Part shown: positions 36,501 through 51,500 of the stretch, one piece after another | Position numbering within the stretch: position 1 is the first letter of the stretch | Layout: each line of letters begins with the position of its first letter | DNA from: Bombyx mori | Lineage: Eukaryota > Arthropoda > Insecta > Lepidoptera > Bombycidae | Reading direction: 5' to 3' | Length of the DNA stretch: 64,000 bases | NCBI RefSeq assembly: GCF_030269925.1 | Contig: NC_085107.1 | Coordinates: 13,516,001 to 13,580,000, forward strand | Program-made: the position numbers and the translations under genes | Notes under the pieces: generated by a model | What the model was told of the DNA's origin: nothing | Database searches by the model: none | Seen by the model: only the letters and a program-made list of their open reading frames with translations

Positions 36501-39500
36501 AGATATAAGTTCTAAGGTCTCCATTATAGTTACAACGGCTGCCCCACCCTTCAAACCGAAACGCATTACTGCTTCACGGCAGAAATAGGCAGGGTGGTGG
36601 TACCTACCCGTGCGGACTCACAAGATATCCTACCACCAGTAATTACGCAAATTATAATTTTGCGGGTTTCATTTTTATTACACGATGTTATTCCTTCACC
36701 GTGGAAATCAATCGTGAACATTTATTGAGTACGTATTTCATTAGAAAAATTGGTACCCGCCTGCGGGATTCGAACACCGGTGCATCGCTCAACACGAATG
36801 CACCGGACGTCTTATCCGTTAGGCCACGACGACTTCATATATAGATAATTAGTAAGAGATATTATTTTTTTGTCCCAAGTAAGAGTCAGAATACACATAC
36901 AGTTTTACTTATCCACATATTATATATTATCCACATATCTAATTCTTGACGAGAACAAAAAATATTGCAGTTCGTTCACTTGTAAACAGGACGGATTACG
37001 TAAATATCTAGTTTTAATTCATTTCGTTCGTAGTCGCGTATGGGCACTCGGCGTAGAATAATTATTGCGTTGGTTACAAATAACATTGTATATAGATAAT
37101 TTAATCAGGCTATAGAAAAACAGTTTCGTAATCCGAGTATGGTATATCGGTGCGAAAATTCAATCAAGCAAAGAGAAATGCTTGGGTACATGGAAAGATG
37201 AGACGACATCGTGTGAACGCTTTCTAAGGTCAATTTAATGCAAGTTTTAATAAAATAGATGAGGATTTAAAAGGTGTATAATACGGTATTTTACTGTTTA
37301 TATGGGCCGGCCACATAGCACGAAGAGAGGACGGTCCATGGGGCAGAAAGATCCTGGAGTGGCGACCACGTACTGGCAAGCGCAGTGTGGGACGGCCACC
37401 TACTAGATGGACCGACGACCTAGTAAAAAGCGCTGAGTCTCGTTGGATGCAGGTGGCAATGGACTGGTCGCACTGGAAATCTATTGGAGAGGCCTATGTT
37501 CAGCAGTGGACGGCGATAGGCTGAAATGATGATGATGACTATTTTTATGTATGTTTCTCGTCTAATCGATATCACTGTTAAAGTAAATTTTACTTAATAA
37601 GACCGAAAACAAAAGATTGAAATATGTACATATATGAAAAACGTTCATACAAAAAAATATAAAATATGCATGCAAAAAAATGCATTAGATTTGCTATAGA
37701 ATTTTCTAATGACCGGAGTTACATGTTCACATAGAAACATTTTCGCGACTTTCAATTGTGTTGTAGTGCATTAAAAAACGATTGTACGCTACATAAAATA
37801 ATAATAAATGAATGTCATAAATATGTCTCATATTATCGTGATTCTCGTGGTACTTTAATTTCTTCTTTCTCTTCTAATCTTTCTAGAATGTCCCGTTAAA
37901 TGCTTATCAAACAAGACCACAACAAGATTAAAAATTTCAATTGTGTTTACCGACATAATTACTTCTACACCATTTTCCAATTGCTGAAAATTAACAATAT
38001 GATATTGTAGGTAGTAGATATATTTATCTTACTTCCTTTCGTCCAATAACCAGCTCCATCTTTCAAACCAAAGGGCCCGACAATTGTCAACCTTTTTCCA
38101 CTGCGCTCGCATCTGGAACGCTTCGGTGTTCGGATCGAATTTTGATGCTTTTGGTTCCTTAGCCATATCTTCGAATAAAACAATATGTAAAATATACTCG
38201 TATATGTAATTTATTTATTTATTTATGATTGCTTAGATGTGTGGATGTGTGGTGTTAAGTGGTTACTGGAGCCCATAGATATCTACAACGTAAGTGCACC
38301 ACCCACCTTGAGATAAGTTCTAAAGTCCCAAGTATAGTTACAACGGCTGCCCCACCCTTCAAACCGAAACGCATTACTGCTTCACGGCAGAAATAGGCAG
38401 GGTGGTGGTACCTACCCGCGCGGACTCACAAGAGGTCCTACCACCAGTAAAAAATTGCAGGTCTGTAATTTTCGCATTTCTAATATTTTTTACTCTCATT
38501 ACCCAAATTATACAAGATTATTTTTTTCCATTGATGGAGTAATTCAACGCTGAAATTGGTAATAGTCCGTAATCGACATTGGAAGCAGATACTGCTGACA
38601 TTACTATTGTTGCGTCCGAGCAATTGTTTCCTCTGCCCCGAAAACTTTATTAGAGCAATTCGGTCTTGTGTTCCTTACGTAACTCTATGAGAGCCAGAAT
38701 GTACGGGAATGCTAGAATTTAATGTCTGTTATATGTAGTAAAGTGGGACAGACGTTAGAGCGAATGTTAAGTAGTTTCCTGCCAGATACGGGCCGTGTTC
38801 AGTATAAAAGTTTACGTGATTGCTTTGCACTTACCTTAGAGAGACTTTAGTCGGTCGATTAGAAAGTTATCCAAATTGTATTGTGGATGGTGTTCTAATA
38901 CTTTCGTTTGGTAGTCGCAATATTGTTATTGTAAGTACAAAGCCAGCGAGTGAGAAATTGTCGATGCAAAATAATTTATAAAAATATTCACGTTTGTTTT
39001 AAACAAATTATTGCGAAGAGCGGAATAACAATAAAATATTATCGCCAGACAAAAATACTGGACGATGTATAATACCAAACACCAATTTTTCACTCAATTG
39101 TCTTGATTGAAATGAACTATTGACGTGGACATTTGACAGTACTATGTTTTTATTTTTTATTTTGTGTACTTGCTTATATTTTATTTGTTTTGACAATATA
39201 AAGATCGGAGAACTAGGTACGTTACCTTTGACATACTTTCCATTTTGTATTTGCGTCTTTTTGGGAAAGCTTCAAACAGCTGCTACGTGTCATTAATAAA
39301 TGAGATAGCAAGTTTTATGACGTCGACTTATCAAAAAATGCAATTAAGCCTAAATCGGTAATAAAGTGGAAAACACATTTAGGTATAAAATCAACTGAGA
39401 CTATGACCACGCCTCGACGGCATTCATATTGCGTAGTGTATCAATTTCGATGACAAATGTGTCACATGAGTTGAGGCAATTGTGACTCTTTGGTAACCAT

Positions 39501-42500
39501 TTAACATCATTTAAGACCACCTGAGCTATGAGGTTATCATTGATCAATCATTTTTAGCTAAGCTACGCTTTGAAAATGCATTATTTTCTTAGGTTTTTGC
39601 GACTTTGGACATAGTTAAAATTATACAATTCAGCTCGCGTTTATCATTTCTAATTTATTATTTGAAACATTTCAAATATCTTAATTATTCATTTGCTGAT
39701 GATGATTGTCAAACACCAACTAATTTATTTGGCAAGGATTTTAAAACTAAATGTAATTTACATTTTATGTGATACGCATTATTACGATACATGACAAGAT
39801 GAATCCTTTAGACACAAAGCCTTTTAGTTAATAAAAAAAACGAATTATAAATAGTTCTGATGAAATTTAATAATAACAGTTTTTTATGTCTTTTTTTCGT
39901 TGTAAGTAGATAGATAGAGAGAGCTGGAGACCGTAATTTTATTATTTATTTCATCAAATTATTTCATTGCGCCACTGTCAACTAAATTTATTTAGCTCCA
40001 CATCTAAATAAGACTTCTGTAATAGGTGCAAATCTACTTACCGACATTTCCAGATAAATGACCTCGATACTTTCTACTGAACAAAGATGTATAATTACGC
40101 GTTCTTGTTATAAATCTACAGTGTGCAACGGAATTACTGATAATTTTGAGTGTTATGTTCGTAAATGAAATGCTTCGAATTATATAAACCGGAAACGTTC
40201 CTATTATACATACCGATATAATATGATATAGCTGAGAACAACGATACGCTCTATTGAAAACTTAACCCTTCTTTCTACACTAAAACTACTTTTTGTCTTC
40301 TAGTGTAACTTATACGTTATGGAAGCTGGACGCGCTTATTGTAATGAAATCCTGTGTGTTCTAATGAAATTAGCCATCTACATCAGATAGTTTTATCAAT
40401 AACTAGCTGGCCCGGCAAACGTTGTTTTGCCATATAAATTAATTCTAGGAAAGATAAATAACCTAGATACCGACTGCAGTGCCATCTGCCGGGCTGATTT
40501 GTAAATCTAAACCGAATCCACCTGAACGTACACAGAAAATTTCATTAAAATCGGTCCAGCCGTTTAGGAAGAGTTCAGTGACAAACACACGCACAGACGA
40601 AATATATAAATAAGGACTAGTAATTTCCTTTTTTTTATAAAAAATGCGGGTAGGCGACCCCTAGCTTTTCGAGCTGCTGCTACCACTTCCCTACTATCAA
40701 TAGTAGTGACATCATTACCAATTTCTCTACGTTAACTTCGTGATCCCTAACGTTATATGATACTATTTACAATACTGTACATAAGCTGTTCGTAGCAATG
40801 TAGAAACGATAAAGAAACACGGTCTTAACTACTGATTTTAGAGACTATATTGGGAGCACGCTCGGTCTTCCACCATTCACCTATTTCTATCAGGAACTAA
40901 TTCTACGTTTCTGTTTGAAAGGTAGGGTAGCCGTTGTGCTAAAACACTGATTAGCAATTTTTTTTACAAGCAGCGTCATTAATTTTTGGTGTCCCAGGGA
41001 CAGTGCGCTGAAACTGCGATACTTTAAGACATTTTTTTTTTTGTATGGAAACTATTGACATCTTGTAGCGGATGCCCCTAAACTTATGTGTTGTTAAAGT
41101 TAAGGTATTTAATTATTGTGTAACTAAACACAGAATTTTTTTTTAATAATCATACAAATCTTTATTTGTTATAGACAAATTCATTAATTTTTTTCAATTA
41201 GTTGTTTCTGGAAATTTACGAAATCCTTCATAAAAAATAAAATATAGGATAGGCAATTTGTTACTGCCATCAATAGGAGCAATGAGAAACTAATTGAAGC
41301 GAATCCATCTAGTGGCCGACCCCCGTAAACATTTTTGTTGAGTGCTTGAGTTGCTTATCTATAACTAATTTATGTGTATTATATATGTATGGCTTAGTAA
41401 CTGTTTCTGATTTTTTAATTGCCTTTTGTAGGTAGTCCTGTATACGGTCCACCTCATGGACTTCAGTAATGCTAGAGGCACAGTCAAGCCGTTTCCTATA
41501 ATAAACAGACATTTTGAATTACAACTTCAATAAATGCATCTTATTTCATATTTATAAAAAATACGACAGGTAATTAATTTTATCTTATTGTTTGTGCAGG
41601 GTATCATTTGGCAGTTCAAAGGGGTCCATGGTGGAAACCCTGATCTACGAGAGTCCATTGCAGGAAGAGCCCGAGAGCAGTCCTCCGCCGAAGTTCCAGG
41701 AGACTTCGTTCCCATACACGCCCGTCGAAGACGAGTACGTTAAATTAATTTAATGAGTATGTTTTAATTCATTTTTAGTTTGTGCCTTCTCATTTCGCGA
41801 ATTCGGCGCCTTTCCATATTGACGAATTTCCGTAAAAGAATTGTTTGAGATTTGCCAAAACAAGTCATTTCCTTAGAAATTATACTACATTCTATTTTTA
41901 CAAACTAACTGTTTTAGCAATTTTAAAAGGAATATTACTCGAATATAATTATTATTCCAGCTAACATACCAATGAAACTGTATCTTATACCTTTAAACGA
42001 GCAATTCTTGTATATATATAATCTGAATCTCGGAAACTGCTCCAATGATTTTCATAAAATTTAGTATACAGGGGATTTCGGGGGCGATAAATCGATCTAG
42101 CTACGATTTATTTTCAGAAAATGTTGTTTTATTCGTGTTTTCAATAATCAACTCTTCCCGATATCTATTGGCGAATAATAATACTATTTTTCTTAATTGA
42201 GGGCAACTAACTGCTTTAAAGACACAACAAGATGGCGTTATCAAAAAAAAAACCGAGCAAAACTCGGGCATCATCTAGTTATTGGTTAATTAAGCAAAAC
42301 GAATTCTTTAATACATCTAAGGAAATATGTTTGATTTCGTTTCCAAGAAAAAAATAAATTATTTGTTAACAAAATTACTTTTTAATTTCTCACAATCAAA
42401 GCATTACGAAACAATAAAACTTCTTTGTAGTCGAATTCCCTCTTCTCTCAGATTTCTTTGTCATTATTGCTTTCGTGAAAATTTCCTTTACTTATAATTC

Positions 42501-45500
42501 GTAAAATGAGTAGGTAGGTATAGGTAAGTATATAAATGGAGGTACAAAAACGTGATCATTGTATTTAAAAAAAAAAAGGTTATTCGTATAATAATGTTTT
42601 AAGTAAGAATTATATGTAATAATAATATATAATAATAAAATGTATATGTAATAATTCGTAATGTTTTAAGAATTACAATCCTAACACAAAATCTAACGTT
42701 TCATGTTATTGTGGATATGGATATGGATGAGGATAGATCAAAAACGACTGCTGGTCGTTTCTTCATTAAATTTCAATGGACAACATAGGAAACAACAACT
42801 TTCAAATAAAAAAAATAAATCATCAAACTCGATTCACCTAGAAGAAAGTTCTGAGGTTACACAAATGAAAAGCAGTGTAATTAAGAACCTCCTCTTTTTT
42901 TGAAGTTGATAGAAAATAAATGTAAATTGTACATATTATATAATACAACTTTTTGGCGGGAACGCGAAGAGTGAAGTTGTGTGATTAGTTTATTTTGTCT
43001 ATTTTGTGTTTCTTCGGGTTTAAATTTGTAATAACGCTGGTTTTTTAACTGTTTAGTATCTGTGAAAGTGCACAAATGTGCGAGTGTGGGAAAGTGAAAC
43101 AAAGCCGCTGAACGTAACTTCTCGGGCTCCTCCAAAAAGTCCACTAAAAAGTTTCAGTAAATAACCACCATTTTACTGAGATTATATTTCATCCCATATA
43201 ATCTCATCTCATTTCATTTAATTTCATACCGATTGATTAAGTTGCCTTCGTTTTTTACGATTCATAAACTGTAAATAATTAAACCGGCGAATTATAAAAA
43301 TCTTACTTGACGTTGGCTAATGCACAAACCGTGCTGGAACCAAAAACTAAAGAAGAAGAACCCATAATACTCGTATTACTTGTAAACACTAGGTTGCTAC
43401 TTTAGATTTTAGTTGTCGTAGTCTTATTGGGCCTTTTTGCTGAAACGACCTTTTAGAGGTCAAGCATCTTTGAGTTTAAAAAATATTTTAATAGTATTAT
43501 GTATTTTAATAGGAGGTTTAAAAAACCAGCTTTGTCTTACTAATATACACAAATAATTGGACAGTTACTATGTACTTTCTGAGTAGTAATACTTCCTGCC
43601 TACCTACTTGTAGATGAGGTGGGCGTAATCTCAAATAATAATTACGTATCGTCTGGTTAATAGCTAATCAAATTAATTCAACAAATAAAATTCTCTGAAT
43701 CCAGACCGTTTTCAAAATGAATTCAAATAAAATACATAACAGGTATGGGGTTTACCGCGATGTCAGTTGCTTTGACAGCGGTTTACTCTCTACACTAGAT
43801 GTCGGGAACTTGACAAGCTTGCCAGATTGAAACTTTACCGATGGATAATATCAAATCGAATTACTCCCTCGCAGCCGTTATTTCATGTACAGTTTTTATT
43901 GAGTATGCTAGAATCGAAAAGGTCCAACCTATTTTTTGGGTGCTAGAATCGAAAATGTCCAAACTTTTTTTTGAGTGTGCTAGAATCGAAAAGGTCTAAC
44001 CCATCAAGTTTAGTTTTACCAATCGAGAATGTTACTTTGTACTGGACGTCCAGGTCCCAACATCATCCTTCAAACAGGCATGTAAGAATGCTTAGCGGCA
44101 GCGATGTACGGGATGACGTTAACAATTCGTAATGGCTAAATAGCATAATACTATATTTTAATAGGAGGTTTATTTAAGTGATATTTACCTACATCTGTAT
44201 TGTATTCATAAATAATACAATTTTGCCGGTTGATTTTCTTTCACAACGAATTACCTACTCGTCAAACAATGGAATGGCTATCCTTGGAATTAAATTACTG
44301 ATTCAGATTTTTTCTTGTGACGATATTTTAAATGACGCTACTAGCATAAAAATATTATTTCCATACATTTACAATATCGAATCGAAAGAGATATAGTGAT
44401 ATACTCGTATTATTGACATGTGTACGAAATTCTGTAAAATAAGCATTGAAATTATAATGTATATGAGTGAAAATTGTCGAACTGCATTGCGGGTCAAGCC
44501 AGAAGGTCAAGCGATCGATGAACGATCTTCTTGCATGAACGCCAAGTAATACTTTCATTATGAAGCCAAAACGACAAAGTCGAAGTCGCCGTGGCCTAAA
44601 GGATAAGACGGCCTGTTACTTGTATCGAGCAACAAAGCAAAGTGTTCGAATCCGGCAGGCAAGTTCCAATTTTTCCATATAACTTATACATTTAATTTTA
44701 CGTTCCACGATGAATGAATAACATCATGTAATAAATATTAATCTACCACAAATTAAAATTTGAAAATTATACAAAGAAAGTTTAAAATGTAATATGAGTA
44801 TTCAGTTTGAAAAGATTAAATCATCGATATCCGATCAAATATGTTTTTTTTTTTTTATTTATCATGACCGTTTAACTTAACAGCATCCGGTCATGGGAAA
44901 TTGCCGGTGTTTTTTAAATTATCGTTGGGGTATTTCTTCAGCTAATCTTATAACACAAAAACTGGGACCCACGAAAATGTACACCAAAAATCATCTATTT
45001 CAATCTAGCCTTTTAGAAGGATTTTAATGACAATCAACATAAAATATACTATACATATTATTATGTATAAATATTTTAAGGTGAATTTAGAGATGTTCGC
45101 GTAATGTTTTTCTGTTGGCGAGTGAGTCCGTAGATAGTAAGACTATCTATTTTCTATTATGACTGGATTCATAAAACGTAAAATCTTTAGAATTAGCCCG
45201 CGAAAGCGTTGAAAATTAAGGACCATGGCACACCGAGCACACTTCCTTCTAATTCGTTTGGATAGGACCGTTCAAATCTAGAATTCCATCGTGCACTTAG
45301 GTAGGTGCACTAAGATCGTCGATAGCCCACGGTAAGTAGCTATAAAGCCCTTTCAAAGTATTTATTTCCCCAACTGCTGAGCCACTATACCTACAAAAAT
45401 GTAAAGCTTTCCGAAAACCCACACAATTCATAGTATACAATTACAATTGAGAGGAACACCCCTCTCGATAAGTAACCACATATCTACGTGTGAACGATCT

Positions 45501-48500
45501 CTTTACCACGACGCTATCACATATGGGGGATCTATACTATTAAGTCAACAAGCGGGATATACGTTGTTAAATTTAGTTCTAGTTGATAGAGTTTATATAA
45601 AAAAACAAAAGTGCTGAAAAGCACCATGCATTTATCGATACTGTTATTTTTTTTAATCATAAGCCAGCAAACGAGCTATCTGACTTTTTGGAACTATCTA
45701 TATATATAAAAATGAATGGCTGTTCGTTAGTATCGCTAAAACTCGAGAACGGCTGGACCGATTTGGCTAATTTTGGTCTTGAATTATTTGTGGAAGTCCA
45801 GAGAAGGTTTAAAAGTTAGATAAATATGAAAATGCTCGGAATTAAATAAGAATAACAATTGTTTTTTTCCTTCGATGTGTCCCCCGTCGGACGGATTCCT
45901 TTTGTTTGTTTTAAGTTTATTTTATACAAAAGTTTAGGTCTTTTATTTATCGATTGAGTCACTATGAAGTCGGGTGTCGTCGAATGATTTCGGGTCAGCT
46001 AGTCATTAATGAATATCATTAGCAGTTTAATTGGTAACCAGGTTCTCTTTTATAACAGGGTTAGCGTTAGTAAATTTTAATATACACCGTGCACTGGTGC
46101 ACGTACTCGGTAATATAATTTAAGGTAATTAAGAACAAATTTCAGAATAATGGCTTTGGGAAATGGCATTCGTAACTACTTCCTCTCATACTTTATTCCA
46201 ATACATGGAATCATACACCACAAAGATGCTCAATTTTTTATTGTTGAAATAACTCCATCAAAAGTACAACTATATTAAACTATTACCTATGAAATTAATT
46301 AAATTTATTTTTATAGATTAAATAAACTACATGTGTAATAATATCTTTATTTGAGATGTGAAGGGGCCGTTCTTTAATTATGTAAGGAGGATTTTCCCGA
46401 TTTATGCCTCCTCTACCACCATAAAAACGTACTTATGATTTCTTGAACACCTTAGATAAAAGTCAATTTAGTTTTTCAGAGTAATGAAATGGAGAAAATG
46501 AACGGAGATCAAGTTACATAAAAAATGACAGTTTGACGTGAATCAAAGAATTAAAAAAAAAAAACTATAATACATTATTAGATATAAATTATCTTTATAA
46601 TAAATAGGGAAAAAAATGAACAAAATTAAAAACAAAAAAAAACAAAAAATGTAAAATGTAAATCGAAATAGACATAATAGAACGATGAAAATTATTCTGC
46701 ATCCGAATTAGGACCAGATTTATTATAATTAAGTAAGAATGGGTTTTACCCCCTTGGTGTTGAGGTTACCGGAATAGAGGTCACAACGTGAACGCCGCGC
46801 CGCTACCCGCTTTCAGACTTGAGGTCAGATACATTTTTGGCTGAATTCATTTTTTATTATACTATGTCATTCTTTATTCGTGGAATTCGTTCGCAACGAA
46901 GAGTTATGTACATAATTTATAACAATATAATTTTATAATAAATATTGGTATCTGCCTGCAGAATTAAAACCCGGCATTATCGGCTCGTTCAATACAAATA
47001 CACCAGGCGTTTTATCTTTTGAGCCGCGACGAGTTCAAATTAACAGAGTATTATTAATATTTTACAAGATGTGACGAGAAAATAATAAAAAAGAAATCAT
47101 TACATATATAAAGGAGTGAAAGGCTATTTAGTTTAAGCGACATTTTTGTAACTTTACAGGAGAGCCATTTGAAGTTTAAAAAAAACTTCTTCAGCTATTT
47201 GAATGGGGTAAACAATCAAACATCGAATTGTTGATACTAATACCAAATAAAACGACTTATAATTACAAAGATAAATGTCGCTTATACCAAATCGCCTTTC
47301 ACCACTCGATATGCACATTGAACTATAATCTTGTTTAATAAACCCAGACACACGAAAGCTATAGAAATTATCACACACCTAAACGATTTTAAATAACTTT
47401 CTAGATTAATCAGAATTTACTCAATTCATGACACAATAGAACCTACAATTTTTTTATCGAATAATATATTAAATGGAATTGAAAGTGGTACATCATTAAA
47501 ATAGGGGTTAATAAATATTAAACCGTGGATAATATTACACATGCATGCATGCAAGTACACGCGCAATAATTTGGAGTTTTGTTTCGTGTATGATTTTTAA
47601 AATTCGTTGTATTAAAGAAAGAAAGGATAATTCTTCAACATGTGATAACGAAATAATTTAACGAACCGTCGAATGAATGACGTCACTGACTCACTTCATG
47701 GGAACGAATGGCGCAGTTCTTTCGTTCTATTTCGTTCCATTCCATTCGCCACGGAGCCGGAGCCGCGCGCGACTTCCGCGAGATCGATGTAGTGGGGAAA
47801 CAGTTTCGAAGCGTTGAATAAACGAAGCCCTGCAATAATTGCGCCGATGTTTTTATTCGATCGCTTTATGTAAAAATAAATTTACAATTAGTGCACCGTT
47901 AGCAGAATCAAGTGTTCAGTGATTTTTTGTGATTGTGCATTTTTAAGGTATGTTATTTACAATTATCACGTCATTGTTTTGGTGAGAATTGGGTGTTCAC
48001 CAGTTGATCTCCTACGTTGGATTTGAAATGAAAGAATAATTAAATAAAACGGCTCGGGGCTATTGAGTGCATGTCACCGGTGGGCCTACAGTCTACACGG
48101 GCGTGTCGAATAATAATTGTCCTTTCGGTATGTAGTGATTTTGTACGGATAATTCGGTCACAATGACGTCATGACAACTGATTTATAGACACGAAACGAC
48201 TTTCGGTTCCATCCAGCAGCCGGGATTACAAGGTCATAATTCAGTGTATACGTGTAGTAAACATGAATTGGCATTAGTTGAACCGCTCTATTTATAATGT
48301 CAATGAATGATCGGCTCCCCTAAGTCAGGGCCCGCCCAATGCCCGCTGCAGCGAGGCCGCTCTGCCCCGTGTCGATGGCTCGCTGTCTTATTATTAATGT
48401 CATTAATTTAGCATACTTAATGCCCAACATCTGCAGCAGTTGCTATCAAAAACCCAGGGCTCCACTGGGCTATCTGAAATTTATGCTAATATTTCCCATT

Positions 48501-51500
48501 ATTATTACCACACGGAGCCCATGCAAATAATTAGTGATTAATTTCCAATACTTACTCTGCAACTTAAAAACATTCCATATAAAACAGATAAATAGAAACT
48601 ACAATAATTAAGTAAGACATAGAGTAATCATAATTTATGATAAGGAATAAAGCTTAGAAATTAACACGTATTTCTAGTTCACTTTAGTTAATGACCTCTA
48701 TTACTCTTATAATACAACTGTAATTAATTTAATACAATGGCAATAAAAATCTAGTTATCTGATAGTTACTAGTTCTACATTAAGCTACAAATAAGATTTA
48801 ATACAATGGCTAATCTTACAGCTGTTTAATTTTAGTTTGCACATAATAAAAATGTAGAAATCTAATTAATACAACTAGAAATAATAATTTAATGGAAAAG
48901 TTAAACGCTGACATACTAATGAAATTGTTTTTTTTTTTTTTTTTTGCCTTTGTAGGCATACGGGCATACGGCCCACCTGATGGTGAGTGGTTACCGTCGC
49001 CCATGGACTTCAGCAATGCCAGGGGCAGAGCCAAGCCGCTGCCTACCGCAAATAATAACTAACAAATAATATCTACAAAATAATATTAATAACAACAGTA
49101 TCACTGTATCACAAAATGCAAACTTCGGAGTGAATCGCAAGCTACATTATTTGCAACCTTGAGTCCTTGTCAATTACACTGATGATGTTAGTCATTCTAC
49201 TCGCCTCAATAACACAATAAAGGGTATGATATCACATTTCTACTTGAAGTATGTTATACTAGTATGAAAATAGGAAAATATTTTTTTTTTTTCCAATATG
49301 TGTTTTTTTTAAATATCATAGTATTATAAGTAAGTACAGTATCCTTATACTTTTTCATATTCCATATAGACTTCATATGACACAATAAAATATATATACT
49401 GTCGAATGTAATCAACAATAATTTATTTTTTACTAATGAAATTATGCCTTTTTACTGATGGTAGGATGTATTGCTCATTACATAGATATTATAATCATAC
49501 CATAGAGTAGGATACTGTATCGCAGAAATAGACAAGATGCTTTATGATGCTACTACCATTCAATAAAATTGAAACTTGTATAGCATATGTCAAGGTCTGC
49601 TGATAGGCATAACAAATTCCTATCAGCTTTGGCAGCTACTTTGAAAAGCACCCTACATTTGAATTAATGTTTCTCAAGCATCATGTAACATACTTTGCAA
49701 ATAACAAGTAACATTCAAAAAACATGAACAAATTATCCAAATGCTCTAGAGTGAACATAAGTGCTGTGTGGGTGGGACGCAGTCATCTACTAATAAAACA
49801 GTTGTCATTGAATCATCTTCAATGTTAATGTGGTGGGCCGTGAATGCCCATCTATGCTAATAAGAGGTCCAGGATTGGATTTCATTTGGGTTTTTATCAT
49901 ATTATGCTTTGTGCTGCAGCGCTGTATATTTTTGCAAAGCGAACTTCATGTTTGAGCTAAAACAGAATAAAACAAAGTTATATTTTGTCATGAAAATTTT
50001 TCCAACACCGATTGTTTCATTAGTAAACTTCTAATTAAATTTCTTCTGAAGTAATCATATTGGCTGAAATAATCAGAATTTGATAGATCTATTTCAAGAA
50101 ATCTTGTTTACTATTAAAGCAGTTTTAGATCGAGACAGTTAAAAGTAATATTGTATTTTCAACACATTTAAAACTATGTTTGCATTTAAAAATGATAAGA
50201 ACTTGGAGGACTTATGGTTTTATCTTTAATGTTACCTATTATGATTTGCACGCATGCTGTTATGCTCCCTTATTTCACATTTCGTTGATAACTTAGATAA
50301 TGCTTGTTTTATCAGTTACATAACGTCCTGTATACTTCAGATATGTATGTTTCCTGCTAAATTTTTCATTTGCAAATCTGTTTTAATTTGTGTCGCCTTT
50401 CTTTTTCATTTATTGGTGCTATGTTTTACTTTAATTTTATTATTATTGTCTAAGCGTAGGACGACTTGTGGCGAGCGCCTATTAAATTCGAAAAATAATA
50501 TCGCAATCGGGTGATGTCGTAAGTGCATCATATTAAGCAATTCGCACTGTATTTCTTTTTTTTTTGTTTATATAAAGCCACGAAAATAAAGAATTAAAAA
50601 AATCGGAGATTACGTGAAGAACATGATTTTATGCCATTAATTTTTTTAGCGCACTTTTGATTCTTTCAAAGTATGCTGTCGCACGTAAATGAAATCGTAT
50701 TTAAATTTCTTCAACACGTCAGAATATTTTAAGTCTTGAAACGCATTCCTTGAATTTATGTAAATCGAAAATCTTATTATGTATACATGAAGGTTTATTC
50801 AATCTTCTGTTGTCATCATAGTATCCTTGTAAACAGTGTTTGCATAATATGTACTTATCATAATATACAAATACATATCACGCATAAAGGTTGTACTTTT
50901 ATTGAGCGGATTGCGTTTTAAGCGTTTAAGTATTTATTGTATGACAGACGAGGGATGGTCTACGTAATAATATACTATTGTTCACATAATGGTTTTTTGT
51001 TGACGACTCATGATCACTGTACGATCAGTAAGTACGATTATAACTTTGGTGCACGTTCAGGTATCAGGTTTCTTTTATGGTTATGCATGTCCTAAATAAT
51101 TTTTGAGAAGGAATTTTATATCAACTTTCATTGCAGCTGCGAAGGCACTTGTATAGTTCGAAGAAACTAACGCGCTAAATATTTTTTTTGAGTATACACG
51201 TCTCAGGTTAATTTTTTTTGTTTCAGTTCGGAGCGTTCGAAAGTACGTGTGTCGTTCTACCAGGGGGCACGACCGCAGTGTCTGTCTCCGCCTCCTACAG
51301 CGGAGCAGGACTCTTACATTTTATACCCCCCCCTGCTGTCCACAGTCAGCGACGATATGGCGGATAACGCTGTGTACAACAGACAGATTAGGTAAGCGGC
51401 AACCCAATTCAGCCTATTTCAGGAAGCGATTGTGTCTATGGCGGCGTGTTCTAGTCCGTGTAATGATGCCGCGATGGAAAAATAATAATTTTCAATTGTT

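Noticed and set aside
36760..36837. tRNA-like sequence on the minus strand
   Set aside because: It is the head of a full-length SINE that continues into linker and tail.
50254..50514. 86-codon hydrophobic ORF
   Set aside because: Reads as membrane-like only because the DNA is T-rich; no supporting features.
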